A program made the position numbers and the translations under genes. From an uncultured Acidobacteriia bacterium (lineage in GTDB: Bacteria; Acidobacteriota; Terriglobia; Bryobacterales; Bryobacteraceae), in assembly GCA_903929755.1 (NCBI GenBank), contig CAIYVZ010000052.1:99222-163221 (forward strand): a DNA stretch of 64,000 nt. The letters are read 5' to 3'. Of this stretch, positions 8,693-17,841 are shown one piece after another; within the stretch, counting starts at the first letter, position 1, and the number at the start of each line of letters is the position of its first letter. Under the pieces are notes generated by a model, which searched no databases, was not told the DNA's origin, and saw only the letters and a program-made list of their open reading frames with translations.

Positions 8693-9970
8693 TTAGCCGA
8701 CCATCACAAGGTGAAGGTCCATCACGTTGGTACCGGTGGAACCGGTGATTATCAGGTCGTTGAGCGGCTCGAAGAAGTCGTAGGAAGCGTTGCTGTGCAG
8801 GGCCTGGCGGGCATCCAGCAGGGATCGCGAAATCGTCTGGCCGTCGGCGAGGGCTCCGGCTGCGTCGGTGGGGCCATCTGTCCCGTCGGTTCCGGCACTA
8901 AGGACGAGAACGTTATTCAGGCCGGCGATATCGAGGGCTGCGGCGAGAGCGAACTCCTGATTGCGGCCACCCTTTCCAGTGCCACGAATCGTGACCGTGG
9001 TTTCTCCGCCGGAAATCACGCAGGCGGGGGCCTTCAGGGGCTGTCCGTGTTCGCGGATCTGGCGGGCGATGGCCGCGTGGAGGCGGGCGACATCGCGAGT
9101 TTCGCCTTCGATGGTACTGGCGAGGATCAGGGACCGGTAGCCCTTCTCTTTAGCCTTGCCCAGCGCCGCTTCGAGCGATTTTTGATTGCTGCCAACAATG
9201 TGGTTCCCGACGCGGCGGAAGAGGGGATCGCCGGACTTTGGCGTCTCATGCTCCGCCGCTTCCAGGCGTTCCCGAACGCTCGCCGGGACCTTATCGCGCA
9301 GGTGAAATTTATCCAGGACGGCCAGCGCTGAAGAAAACGTGGAACCATCGGGGGCGGTGGGCCCGGAACCGATCACGTCCAAATCGTCGCCAACCACATC
9401 GGACAGGATTAGGCTGACCACGTGTGCCGGAGCCGCAAGGCGAGCAAGTTGACCGCCCTTGAGCGTGGAAATGTGCTTCCGGACGGCGTTGAGCTCATGG
9501 ATGGTGGCCCCGCAAGCCAGCAACAGACGGGTGGTCTCCTGCTTTTCGGCCAGGGAAATACCTGCGGCGGGCGCAGGCATCAGGGCCGAAGCCCCGCCCG
9601 AGATGAGGCACAGAACCAGATCCTTTTTTCCAGCCTGGGCACACAGAGCCGCAATCCGCATTGCTCCCACTGCGCCGCGTTCATCGGGAAGGGGGTGTCC
9701 GCAGGGCACCAGTTCGATGAGTTTCGTCTTGGCGCTATCGCCGTCCTTCACGTTGACGATGCCGCTGGAAATTCGTTTCCCCAGTATCTTTTCGGCCGCT
9801 CGGGCCATGGTTCCGCCCGCTTTCCCCGCACCGACGACAAAAATGCGCTCGTACTTGTCCAGGTCGCGACGGGCGCGAAGCGCGGCTTCCACTGCGGCAG
9901 AGGGGTCGGCGGCGCGGAGAGCTGCCTTCAGAATGGCGGCGGCGTCTTTGCGGAGCTGCTTTATTTCCAT
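8693..9970 (-). CDS. Glycerate 2-kinase (GckA/TtuD, MOFRL family)
   Basis: Two-domain glycerate kinase: an N-terminal DUF4147 Rossmann-like domain with FVVGAGKAGGTMARAAE (phosphate loop) and LISGGASALMPAP, and a C-terminal MOFRL domain with GTGKGGRNQEFALAAA and SAGTDGTDGPTDAAGA. It makes 2-phosphoglycerate from glycerate and ATP and so feeds lower glycolysis or a glyoxylate/tartrate-type route. I place the start at ATG 9970 (MEIKQLRKD) rather than the longer upstream frame, because this ATG overlaps the aroK stop by 10 bases (ATGGAAATAA), a typical coupling arrangement. 425 residues, normal for the family. Confidence 0.92.
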   Translation of the reverse strand: MEIKQLRKDAAAILKAALRAADPSAAVEAALRARRDLDKYERIFVVGAGKAGGTMARAAEKILGKRISSGIVNVKDGDSAKTKLIELVPCGHPLPDERGAVGAMRIAALCAQAGKKDLVLCLISGGASALMPAPAAGISLAEKQETTRLLLACGATIHELNAVRKHISTLKGGQLARLAAPAHVVSLILSDVVGDDLDVIGSGPTAPDGSTFSSALAVLDKFHLRDKVPASVRERLEAAEHETPKSGDPLFRRVGNHIVGSNQKSLEAALGKAKEKGYRSLILASTIEGETRDVARLHAAIARQIREHGQPLKAPACVISGGETTVTIRGTGKGGRNQEFALAAALDIAGLNNVLVLSAGTDGTDGPTDAAGALADGQTISRSLLDARQALHSNASYDFFEPLNDLIITGSTGTNVMDLHLVMVG

Positions 9971-10491
9971 AGGGGTAGGGACAGGATAGCGGACACCGTT
10001 GCGGTCGGGTCGCAATCTCCGTCGACGCGAAAATCGGCGCGGCCATAACCAGCCCGGCGGGCGTCGTAGAGGAGTTTGAAGCGGACCGGGTCGCGGGCGT
10101 TGGGCCGCTCCTGTTCGTGCCCCACCAGGCGGCGCTGCACTTCTTCAAGGGAACAGTCGATCCAGACCGTGACGCCGTGATTCTCAATTAGTTCGTAGTT
10201 TCCCGGCTCCACAAAGGCTCCGCCGCCAAGCGCGACAACGGTGGGGATGCCTCGTTCGATCATTCGAACCTGCCTGCGAATCGCTTCGCTTTCGATACGT
10301 CGAAATTCCGCTTCGCCCCGGGTGTCGAAGATGGACGGGATCGTTTCACCTTCGTGGGCCTCAATGTTCTTGTCGATATCGATGAAATCCCAACCCAGAT
10401 GGTTTGCCAGCGCCAGGCCTACCGTGGACTTACCTGAGCCCATGAAGCCTGCGAGGTAAATGCCCGGCGAACGTTTTAGCTTAATGTGCAT
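9961..10491 (-). CDS. aroK: Shikimate kinase
   Basis: Phosphorylates shikimate at O3 in the aromatic amino acid pathway. The 176-residue protein has the P-loop GFMGSGKST (15-23), the shikimate-binding DIDK at 38-41, EAEFRRIE, and the GGGAFV motif that contacts substrate. The LID arginine is in RRLVGHEQERP. It sits between an SDR gene (20 bases upstream) and glycerate kinase (10-base overlap), not with other aro genes, so any shared role in this run is unclear. Confidence 0.95.
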   Translation of the reverse strand: MHIKLKRSPGIYLAGFMGSGKSTVGLALANHLGWDFIDIDKNIEAHEGETIPSIFDTRGEAEFRRIESEAIRRQVRMIERGIPTVVALGGGAFVEPGNYELIENHGVTVWIDCSLEEVQRRLVGHEQERPNARDPVRFKLLYDARRAGYGRADFRVDGDCDPTATVSAILSLPLWK

Positions 10492-10511
10492 CCCGCTCCT
10501 TCATTATCTTC

Positions 10512-11264
10512 TCAGAACCTCGCCTCAAAGAAAGCCGGGAACAGCCGCGCGATAAGGACCGGAATCATCCCCGCTCGGGGGGTGACCACGGTGTGGCGGC
10601 GTTGCTCCATGCCCTTCACGATGGCCTCGGCGCACGCCGCCGCCGATACCGCATATCTCTTACCTTTTACCACGCTGTCAGGCGGTTTGGAGCCAGCGGC
10701 GTTGTCCTGAAAGCCCGTGTTCACGTAACCGGGGAAGACCCCCATTACGTGAACCCCGTCGCGCCGTAATTCCACCCTTTGGGTGGACGTGAGGGATGCC
10801 AGCGCAAACTTGCTTGCCGAGTAGAGGGGCAGCCAGGGGAGCGGGATTTGTCCCGCGATAGAGCTCACATTGACAATTGTGCCCCGGGTCGCGCGGATGT
10901 GCTGAGCCACCAGTTGGGTGAGATGAAAGGGTGCGAAGAAGTTGAGTTCGAACAGCGCGCGGGCCTCGGCGAGAGGGGTTTCGAGGGAGCTGAAATAGGA
11001 GCCGCGACCAGCGTTGTTAATCAGGCCATCGATTTTGCCGAAGCGGGTGGTGGCAAGGTCAACCAGCTTGACGCGAAAGGCTTCGTCGGTCAGGTCGCCG
11101 GCCAGCACCAGGTCGTGCGGCGTGGCGTTTTCACGAAGTCTGGCTTCATTGCGCGCGACCAGAATCAGGGTGGCTCCCCGGGCACGCAAGGCGGTCACAA
11201 GGGCCGCGCCGATGCCTTCTGAAGCGCCTGTCAGGATTAGGATTTTGCCGCGAAGTGGGGACAA
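10512..11264 (-). CDS. Short-chain dehydrogenase/reductase
   Basis: Classical SDR of 250 residues. Cofactor loop TGASEGIGAAL at about 12-22, NNAGRG near 88, and the catalytic YSASK with preceding serine (VNVSSIAG) near 140-165. The R in VARNEARL after beta-2 suggests NADP(H). The C-terminal region includes VFPGYVNTGFQ, the loop after the active site, and a hydrophobic end reminiscent of membrane-associated DltE/YdfG-like SDRs. Start is TTG 11264. It begins a leftward run with aroK, glycerate kinase and GH3. Substrate unknown. Confidence 0.85.
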   Translation of the reverse strand: MSPLRGKILILTGASEGIGAALVTALRARGATLILVARNEARLRENATPHDLVLAGDLTDEAFRVKLVDLATTRFGKIDGLINNAGRGSYFSSLETPLAEARALFELNFFAPFHLTQLVAQHIRATRGTIVNVSSIAGQIPLPWLPLYSASKFALASLTSTQRVELRRDGVHVMGVFPGYVNTGFQDNAAGSKPPDSVVKGKRYAVSAAACAEAIVKGMEQRRHTVVTPRAGMIPVLIARLFPAFFEARF

Positions 11265-11355
11265 GGTGGGGAAAGGGTGATGATATCACCGGGCATCTTT
11301 GAGTCTATGCCGGCAGCGCCTGGATGTTCGTTGGAAGTCGGGTGATAATGACCCT

Positions 11356-11985
11356 ATGCCCCGGTTGCTTTCGTTATTTCCTCTCCAGCTTGTCGCGTTG
11401 CCCGGTAATTTGGTGCCACTGCATATATTTGAGCCGAGATATCGGGAGATGGTGGGGAACGCGGAGGCCACAGGGTCGGAATTCGGGATCGTACTGGCCA
11501 GGGGCGAAGGCATTGTGAACGCCGGTTGCACGGTGGTGGTGGAGTCCGTGCCGACCCGGTATCCGGATGGCACATTTGACGTGGTCACGAGGGGGCGGCG
11601 GCGCTTCAACCTGTTGAGTGTGAACGATGAGGAGGAGTGCCTGCGCGGAGAAGTTGAGTACTTCAGCGACGAAGATTTGCGGCCAGCCGCGCCAGAGTAC
11701 CGGGCGCGGGCGCTGCAGGTTTGTCTGGAAATCCATGCGTCGCTTGACGACGGCACGCTTCCGCCGGTCGCGGACCTTGCCGATCCTGAGCTGAGTTTTC
11801 GTCTGGCGCCCGTTCTGCGGGATTTGGATTTTCAGGATGCGATTCTGCGCGAGCGCTCGGAAACGGCCCGGTTGGAATTAATAATCGCGGCAGCTCCCAG
11901 ATTTGTGGAACGGACGCAATATGTTGAGAAGATGAAGCATAAGGCCGGTACGAACGGCCATGGCCACAAACCGAAAGGGCTGTAA
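11356..11985 (+). CDS. Lon N-terminal-domain protein (no protease domain)
   Basis: 209 residues beginning at ATG 11356 (MPRLLSLFPLQ); a longer upstream frame exists but lacks similarity. The sequence matches the substrate-recognition domain of Lon: LFPLQLVALPGNLVPLHIFEPRYREMV followed in part by GTFDVVTRGRRRF and helical residues 110-190. AAA and peptidase domains are absent, so it is one of the free-standing LON-domain proteins whose partners are not known. It is 6 bases before the tonB-like gene, so the two are probably co-transcribed. Confidence 0.85.
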   Translation: MPRLLSLFPLQLVALPGNLVPLHIFEPRYREMVGNAEATGSEFGIVLARGEGIVNAGCTVVVESVPTRYPDGTFDVVTRGRRRFNLLSVNDEEECLRGEVEYFSDEDLRPAAPEYRARALQVCLEIHASLDDGTLPPVADLADPELSFRLAPVLRDLDFQDAILRERSETARLELIIAAAPRFVERTQYVEKMKHKAGTNGHGHKPKGL

Positions 11986-11991
11986 CGTCTG

Positions 11992-13842
11992 ATGACACTG
12001 CTGGACCGAACCGAACCGCGAAGGGTGAATCGCGCGGTGTTCGTGTCGGCGGGGCTACACGCGGCGGCGTTCTGGGGCTTGATGTCCACGCCCGCGATTG
12101 AGTTGCCGAAGCGGGCGCCTTCGGAATACCAGCAGATTCTGGATTCGCGGACGCCGGAACATAAGATCACGGTTTATAAGTTCCGCAAGGAATTACCTCC
12201 GGTGACGCCGCCGAAGACGGCGAAGGCGGATCGTCGGCCGTTGCGGGCGGATGTGAAGTCGAATCAGGCGATTGTGTCTTCGGCGGAGGCGAAAAAACGA
12301 ACCCAAATGGTGTGGACACCCTCACCGGATCTGGCTCCTTCAGTGCCGCTGGAATCTCCGAACCTGATCGCGGTGCGATTGCCGGAACCCGGGCCAAAGC
12401 CGTTTACAGCGCCTCCGGATATTATTCGGCCACCGGCGGCAGAGATTGATGTTCCGCCGCCACCCGATATCGAAAGTAAGGCGGCGTTGAAGAAGCCGTT
12501 TCTGCCTCCGCCGGAGGCTTCGAAGCCGGTCCCGAGACGTGCGCAGACGGCGCAGGACGTACCTGCGATTGAGGCTCGTGCCGTCGCAGCGCCGGATCTA
12601 AGATCGCCGAAACTGGCACGGATGTATCGTCCTCCAGCGGCTTTGGCACCGAAACTGGTGTCGCCTGTGAAGCCGCTGGAGGCTCCGCCGGAACTTACTG
12701 CCGTTGAGATAGCCTCTTCGGCGCTGCCAAAGGTAAAACTGCCGCCGAAGCCGTATTTGGCACCGATGCCCGCGCGCCGCGGGGAGGGGCGTACTGTGGC
12801 GCGGGCAGGGGAGGCTCCGGAAGTCTTGCCGTCGGCAGCCCTGCAGGCGGGTGCCGTCATTCCGGGCGCGAAACTTCCGCCAAAGAGCTATCAGGCACCA
12901 GCGCAGCCCGGCAGGGCAAGGTCTCGCAGCGTGACCAGGGCAGGGGAGGTCCCCGAGCTTCCGGCCTCGGCGAATTTGAGCGCCGGGGCGTCGGTTCCGG
13001 GCATGAAACTGCCTCCGAAGATGTTTCCCGGCGCTCCGGGGACGGGTCGGGGCGCGGTGCGGGTGCCAGCGTTGAGCACGGACACACCGGAGCCTTTGGA
13101 TATGGCGGTAGTTGGTCTGAAACCGGCAGAAGTGGAGATTTCGCTGCCCGCCGCATCGAGTCCGGCGTCGTTCGCGTCGGGTCTGAAGGTAAACCCCAAG
13201 GGGGCGGATCGTGAGGCGGGGGCTGCGGGGTTGCCGGTACCGGATCTGTTCATTCGGGGTCCGAAGCCGTTGAACGCGGCGGACTTGATCGCGCAGGCCC
13301 GCTTGACGCCGACCTCGCGCGAGATGGTGGCGGCTGCGATCCGGCAGGGTGAGCCGGTGATGAGCCGAACGTTTATCCGTCCGGCGGAACCTGGAAACGG
13401 GGCGACGAAGGTAATGTCGGCCCCGGATCCGCGCATGTCCGGCCGCGAAGTCTACATGATGGCGATCCAGATGCCGAATTTGACGAGTTATTCGGGGAGT
13501 TGGCTGATGTGGTACGCGGCGCGGACAGCGAGTGCCGTAGCGCAGGCCCCGTTGGCTCCGCCGGTGGCGCACCGCAAAGTAGATCCGAAGTACGTACAGG
13601 CTGCTGCGGACGAGCATGTACAGGGCAATGTTCGTCTGGCCTGCGAGATCGATACCGAGGGGAATGTCTCGCGGGTGGAGTTACTGCAGGGCGTGGACGC
13701 CCGTCTAAACCAGACAGCGGTGGAAGCTTTGTCGAAATGGCAGTTCTACCCGGCGACGCGGAACGGGGACCCTGTTGCGGTGGATGTTGTAGTGGAGATT
13801 CCGTTCCGCCTGGCCCCGAGGGGCGTGGGCCGGGGCCGGTAG
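11992..13842 (+). CDS. TonB-family energy transducer with long Pro-rich linker
   Basis: The 616-residue protein has one N-terminal membrane helix (AVFVSAGLHAAAFWGLM), a very long Pro/Ala/Lys linker (about 50-500), and a C-terminal TonB domain (about 525-610: VDPKYVQAAADEHVQGNVRL, then WQFYPATRNGDPVAVDV). It would pass proton-motive energy from ExbBD to outer-membrane receptors such as the one at 31621. The linker contains three tandem 45-residue repeats with KLPPK at their heads (codons at 12736, 12871, 13006; exact 135-base period). No exbB or exbD is in the window. Stop codon is one base from the convergent ligase stop. Confidence 0.85.
   Translation: MTLLDRTEPRRVNRAVFVSAGLHAAAFWGLMSTPAIELPKRAPSEYQQILDSRTPEHKITVYKFRKELPPVTPPKTAKADRRPLRADVKSNQAIVSSAEAKKRTQMVWTPSPDLAPSVPLESPNLIAVRLPEPGPKPFTAPPDIIRPPAAEIDVPPPPDIESKAALKKPFLPPPEASKPVPRRAQTAQDVPAIEARAVAAPDLRSPKLARMYRPPAALAPKLVSPVKPLEAPPELTAVEIASSALPKVKLPPKPYLAPMPARRGEGRTVARAGEAPEVLPSAALQAGAVIPGAKLPPKSYQAPAQPGRARSRSVTRAGEVPELPASANLSAGASVPGMKLPPKMFPGAPGTGRGAVRVPALSTDTPEPLDMAVVGLKPAEVEISLPAASSPASFASGLKVNPKGADREAGAAGLPVPDLFIRGPKPLNAADLIAQARLTPTSREMVAAAIRQGEPVMSRTFIRPAEPGNGATKVMSAPDPRMSGREVYMMAIQMPNLTSYSGSWLMWYAARTASAVAQAPLAPPVAHRKVDPKYVQAAADEHVQGNVRLACEIDTEGNVSRVELLQGVDARLNQTAVEALSKWQFYPATRNGDPVAVDVVVEIPFRLAPRGVGRGR
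12736..13110 (+). repeat. 135-base in-frame repeats in the tonB linker
   Basis: Three tandem copies headed by KLPPK and followed by a stretch like TVARAGEAPEVLPSAAL and AGAVIPG. The first two copies are clearly alike; the third keeps head and proline pattern but diverges after KMFPG. Equal 135-base spacing points to duplication within the gene and would lengthen the periplasm-spanning linker by 45 residues per copy. Confidence 0.75.
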
Positions 13843-13843
13843 A

Positions 13844-16360
13844 TTAGAGATTGCGGACGGCATCTTCGATCTGTTTCGCGAGGGCGGCGTAGTCGTCGCC
13901 TTCCAGTTTGATCGGTTTTCCGAACTTTACCTTGGCTTGCCCGGGCGTGGCGAAGCGGGCTTCCTTGTGAAGGATCTTGTCCAGACCCTCCAGGCGGACC
14001 GGGACCACGGGCACGCCCAGGCGTGACGCCAGCATGCCGACCCCGGACTGGAAAGGCAGGACATCGCCTGTTTCGGTACGTTTTCCTTCCGGGAAGATCA
14101 GAATGCAGTTGCCGTCACTGGCCAGTTCTCCGGCGTAGCGAAGGGCGTCGCGGGCTCCGGATTCTCGCTGGGGTAGCGGGAACGCGTTGAACACCAGGGC
14201 GGCGAGGAAGTAGTTCAGGCCATTGGTGAAGCGCTTGAACCGGCTGTAGCCAGCCGGGTGGAAATGTGCCTGGAAGAACTCCTTAGCCATGGCAGGGGCA
14301 ACCCGTTCGCGCCAGGTCTGCGGTAAGGCCCAAAGGATGGACGGCACATCGAAGTGGCTCTGGTGGTTGGAGGCGAAGATGACCGGGCCGTCAATGCCTT
14401 TGAGGTTTTCGAGACCTTCGATTTTGATCCAGGCGAAGATGCGGGCCAGCGGGAGGATGAAGAACGGCAAGGCCAGGCGGCGGACCAACCTGGCGGCGCC
14501 GGATCGGTTCCATTCGGGGAACTCGAAGGGTTCAGCGGAAGCGGGCGCGGCCCCGGGCTGGACTCGTACCAGGTCGGCGACGGTTTTGGCCGCCGCGAAC
14601 TGCGCTTCCCCGATTGCGGTGCCGAGCTTCTGCTCCAGTTCCATCATCAACTGGATGCGGTCAAGCGAGCTCAGGCCCAGGTCATCGAGCGAACTGGCAG
14701 AAGATATCTGCCTTGTTCCTGAGTACTTACGGAAGATTTCTTCAACTGAATTCCCGGCGGGTGCGGTTGCCGGGGCAGGCGTACCTGTCACCCAGTCCGC
14801 AATGGCGGTGCGCTTCAGTTTGTTGGTCCCGGAGGTGCGTGGGAGCGTCGGTTCCTGCCACTCGGAAAAGCCCCGGATGCGCTGGTGGCCTTCGAGCTTG
14901 GCGTTCGCTTCGGTGACGACGGATTCCGCTTCCGTGCCGGGGGCCAGCACCAGCACGGCATGGACTTGCTCGCGGGCTCCCTGTTTCGCGGCTACCACCG
15001 CAGCTTCGCGGACGCCGGCAATAGCGTTCAGCACGCGCTCCACGTCTTCTGGATAGACGTTCAGGCCGTCGGGAGATACGATCATCTCTTTCTTTCTGCC
15101 GAGGATCTTGAGCCGGCCTTCCGCGTCCAGTTCCCCGATGTCGCCAGTGTGGAGCCAGCCTTCGGCGTCGATATTGGCCGATTCCGTGGTCCCGCCGTCC
15201 TCGTTGTAGTAGCCGGGGGTGACATTTTCTCCCCGCAGAAGAATTTCGCCGTCTGGTGCGATCTGGATCTTGACGCCCGAAATCGCCTTGCCGACCGAGC
15301 CTTTTTGCGTCTCAAAGGGGTGATTCAGCGTGGCGACGGGAGCGGTTTCGGTAAGGCCGTAGCCCTGGATGACCACGTAGCCGAGCTTGCGCCAGAATTC
15401 TTCAAGTTCCGGGTCCAGGGGGGCGGCTCCCACCACGAAGCTCCAGAACTTCCAGCCGAACTGGCGGTGTACCCGCCGGTACTGCCACCAGCACCTGTAC
15501 CATTTGCGGCTCTCGCGCTCGTTTTTCGACTCGGGAACCGTCTGCTGGATCTCATAGCGCAGCATTTCCAGCATTTGGGGAACGCAGACCAGGACGGAGA
15601 TGCGGCGCTTCCGGATGAGGCGGACAATGTCGCGGGGACCGTAACCGGAGGTAAAGAAAACGTCGCCCCCGAGCATGGGAGGAATCAGCGCGGCCATCGA
15701 CTGCCCGAACATATGGCTGAGGGGCAGCAGGTTCAGGAAGCGGATGGGCTTAAACGGGCCCATGTACTTTCGGTACTTCTGAATACCCTCGTTGATGGGC
15801 TTCAGATTCGCCATAATATTGCGATGCGTGATGGTGACGCCCTTGGGCTCTCCGGTGGCTCCCGAGGTAAACAGGACCTCAGCCAGTTGGTCAGGGCTCG
15901 GGGTCTCGAAAGCAATGGGAGTTTGCTTGTCCTCCACGGCAACGCGCATGGGCCAGACGGGGCAGGGAAGGTTCTCCGGCGCTTTCATCCCTTCCCCGAG
16001 CAGGAGGGCGCGGGCTTTTACAATGGAGGCCACTCGCTCGACAATCGCAGAGGAAGAACGGAAGTCAACAGGTACGGCGACCACCCCTTGCAGCAGGCAA
16101 CCCCAGAGCGCGGCGACCCATTCCGGGCGATTTTCACCCCAGAAGACGACTTTGTCCCCCGGGTTGATACCTGCGGCGCGGAGGCGGGCAGCGAACCCGG
16201 TGGCGGAAGCAGCCGTCTCGGCATAGCTGAGATGGGAGGCACCGCGATCTCCTTCATAGCGAAGGAATTCCGCCTGGGTCTTTGACCAGTTGGCGAAGAA
16301 GTTGGAGAGGGATGGAGGAGTGCCGATCACAAAAAGGTGGTAAGAAGTATAATCGCGCAT
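13844..16360 (-). CDS. Acyl-AMP ligase - acyl carrier - PlsC acyltransferase fusion
   Basis: One 838-residue chain with three parts. Residues about 15-530 are an AMP-forming acyl ligase (LFTSGATGEPKGVTITH at 163-179, GYGLTETAPV, LHTGDIG, KILGRKKEMIV). Residues about 545-610 are a carrier domain with the phosphopantetheine serine in DLGLSSLDRI. Residues about 640-838 are a lysophospholipid acyltransferase with NHQSHFD and FPEGKRTETG. The enzyme can be expected to activate a fatty acid, load it on its own carrier and pass it to a lysophospholipid or similar acceptor at the inner membrane. E. coli Aas joins the same two enzymes in the opposite order. Start ATG 16360 touches the divergent ABC gene. 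Confidence 0.9.
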   Translation of the reverse strand: MRDYTSYHLFVIGTPPSLSNFFANWSKTQAEFLRYEGDRGASHLSYAETAASATGFAARLRAAGINPGDKVVFWGENRPEWVAALWGCLLQGVVAVPVDFRSSSAIVERVASIVKARALLLGEGMKAPENLPCPVWPMRVAVEDKQTPIAFETPSPDQLAEVLFTSGATGEPKGVTITHRNIMANLKPINEGIQKYRKYMGPFKPIRFLNLLPLSHMFGQSMAALIPPMLGGDVFFTSGYGPRDIVRLIRKRRISVLVCVPQMLEMLRYEIQQTVPESKNERESRKWYRCWWQYRRVHRQFGWKFWSFVVGAAPLDPELEEFWRKLGYVVIQGYGLTETAPVATLNHPFETQKGSVGKAISGVKIQIAPDGEILLRGENVTPGYYNEDGGTTESANIDAEGWLHTGDIGELDAEGRLKILGRKKEMIVSPDGLNVYPEDVERVLNAIAGVREAAVVAAKQGAREQVHAVLVLAPGTEAESVVTEANAKLEGHQRIRGFSEWQEPTLPRTSGTNKLKRTAIADWVTGTPAPATAPAGNSVEEIFRKYSGTRQISSASSLDDLGLSSLDRIQLMMELEQKLGTAIGEAQFAAAKTVADLVRVQPGAAPASAEPFEFPEWNRSGAARLVRRLALPFFILPLARIFAWIKIEGLENLKGIDGPVIFASNHQSHFDVPSILWALPQTWRERVAPAMAKEFFQAHFHPAGYSRFKRFTNGLNYFLAALVFNAFPLPQRESGARDALRYAGELASDGNCILIFPEGKRTETGDVLPFQSGVGMLASRLGVPVVPVRLEGLDKILHKEARFATPGQAKVKFGKPIKLEGDDYAALAKQIEDAVRNL

Positions 16361-17841
16361 TGCTGCTTCACGCTCAGGGAATCGCGAAAAACTACGGGGG
16401 AGTGCGGGCGCTCAAGGGGGTTTCCTTTGACCTTCAGGCCGGGGAAGTCCATGCCCTGGTAGGGGAGAACGGGGCGGGGAAAAGCACGCTCATCAAAATT
16501 CTGACCGGTGCCGTGGAACCGGATTTGGGTTCGATCTTTCTCGCCGGAGAGCGGGTAGCAGGGAATTCCCCGCACCATTCCCGGGCGTTGGGGATAGCGG
16601 CGGTGTATCAGCAGCCGGCAATCTTCCCGCATCTGACGGTGGCGGAGAACCTTGCGCTGGTGAATGAGACCGGGGGGCTGGCGAGGCGAGTGCGGTGGGC
16701 GGACCGGGTTCGCACGGCGCGAGAACTGCTGGCCACCATCGGCGCGGAGATTGATCCGGAGCGGGAGGCGGGTACGCTTTCCATGCCGGAGCAGCAGTTG
16801 GTGGAGATTGCCAAGGCGTTGGGGGCGAATGTCCGGGTCCTGATTCTGGACGAGCCGACGGCCTCGCTGACGGAAGTTGAAACCGAACGCCTGTTTGGGA
16901 TTGTGGGCCGCCTTCGAGCGCAGGGTACGGGGATTATCTACATTTCGCATCGTCTGGAAGAGTTGGGGCGGATAGCGGACCGGATCACGGTCTTGCGGGA
17001 CGGGGAGTCGGTTGCCACACGTCAGGCTTCGGAGACAACGCCGCAGCAGTTGATCTCTCTGATGGCGGGGAGGGAACTGGCGGCGGTGTTCCCAAAGCGC
17101 GTGGTGCCGATTGGCGATGTTGTGTTTTCAGTGAAGGGAGTGGGCGGGGTGAGTTTTCAGGTCCGCGCCGGGGAGATTCTGGGCGTTGCCGGGTTGGTGG
17201 GCGCGGGACGGACGGAACTGGCCGAGACTCTGTTCGGGATTACTCCGGCCGCTTCTGGAACGGTCCAGGTGAACGGGAAGACGGTGGTGGTTCGGAGCCC
17301 CGAGGATGCGATTCGCGCCGGGATCGCCTATGTTCCGGAGGACCGGCGGAGGCACGGGATTGTGGGTGACCTGCCCTTGCGGGCGAATACGACGCTGGCA
17401 ATTCTGGACCGGATTTCAGCGAACACGCTCTTGGATCAGCAGGCGGAGCGGGCTCTGGCGACGGACTGGGTTCTGCGGTTGGGCGTAAAGACGGACGGGA
17501 TTGACGCTCCGGCGAATTCGTTGTCGGGCGGAAATCAGCAGAAAGTGGCGATTTCGCGGTGGCTGGTCACTGAGCCGAAGGTTCTGATTCTGGACGAACC
17601 GACGCAGGGGATTGACGTGGGGGCGAAGGCGGAATGCCACCGGATTATGTGCGATCTGGCGGAGAAGGGCCTGGCCATCGTGATGATCTCGTCGGAACTG
17701 AGCGAGATTCTGGGTATGAGTGACCGGATCGCAGTGATGCGTGCAGGGGCGATTGTTGGGGTTGTGGAGCGCTCGGCGGCGACTGGCGAAGGCCTGCTTG
17801 CCCTGGCGCTGGGGCACGGGGCGCTGGGGCAAAGCGAATGA
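16360..17841 (+). CDS. Sugar ABC importer, double ATPase subunit (RbsA/RhaT type)
   Basis: About 493 residues with two ATPase domains. First: GENGAGKST, signature LSMPEQQLVEIAKALG (degenerate SGGQ), LILDEPTASLT. Second: RAGEILGVAGLVGAGRTE (degenerate Walker A, usual for this class), YVPEDRRRHGIV, LSGGNQQKVAISRWL, LILDEPTQGIDVG. This is the carbohydrate-uptake-2 ATPase type. The start is uncertain: I prefer TTG 16360 (MLLHAQGIAKNYGG), which gives the usual length before the first P-loop; ATG 16312 is possible. The gene's upstream region lies wholly inside the divergent ligase gene. Stop overlaps the first permease by 4 bases. Confidence 0.88.
   Translation: MLLHAQGIAKNYGGVRALKGVSFDLQAGEVHALVGENGAGKSTLIKILTGAVEPDLGSIFLAGERVAGNSPHHSRALGIAAVYQQPAIFPHLTVAENLALVNETGGLARRVRWADRVRTARELLATIGAEIDPEREAGTLSMPEQQLVEIAKALGANVRVLILDEPTASLTEVETERLFGIVGRLRAQGTGIIYISHRLEELGRIADRITVLRDGESVATRQASETTPQQLISLMAGRELAAVFPKRVVPIGDVVFSVKGVGGVSFQVRAGEILGVAGLVGAGRTELAETLFGITPAASGTVQVNGKTVVVRSPEDAIRAGIAYVPEDRRRHGIVGDLPLRANTTLAILDRISANTLLDQQAERALATDWVLRLGVKTDGIDAPANSLSGGNQQKVAISRWLVTEPKVLILDEPTQGIDVGAKAECHRIMCDLAEKGLAIVMISSELSEILGMSDRIAVMRAGAIVGVVERSAATGEGLLALALGHGALGQSE

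Noticed and set aside
14885..16285. 466-codon plus-strand frame across the ligase fusion
   Set aside because: Antisense to conserved ligase motifs; no independent evidence.
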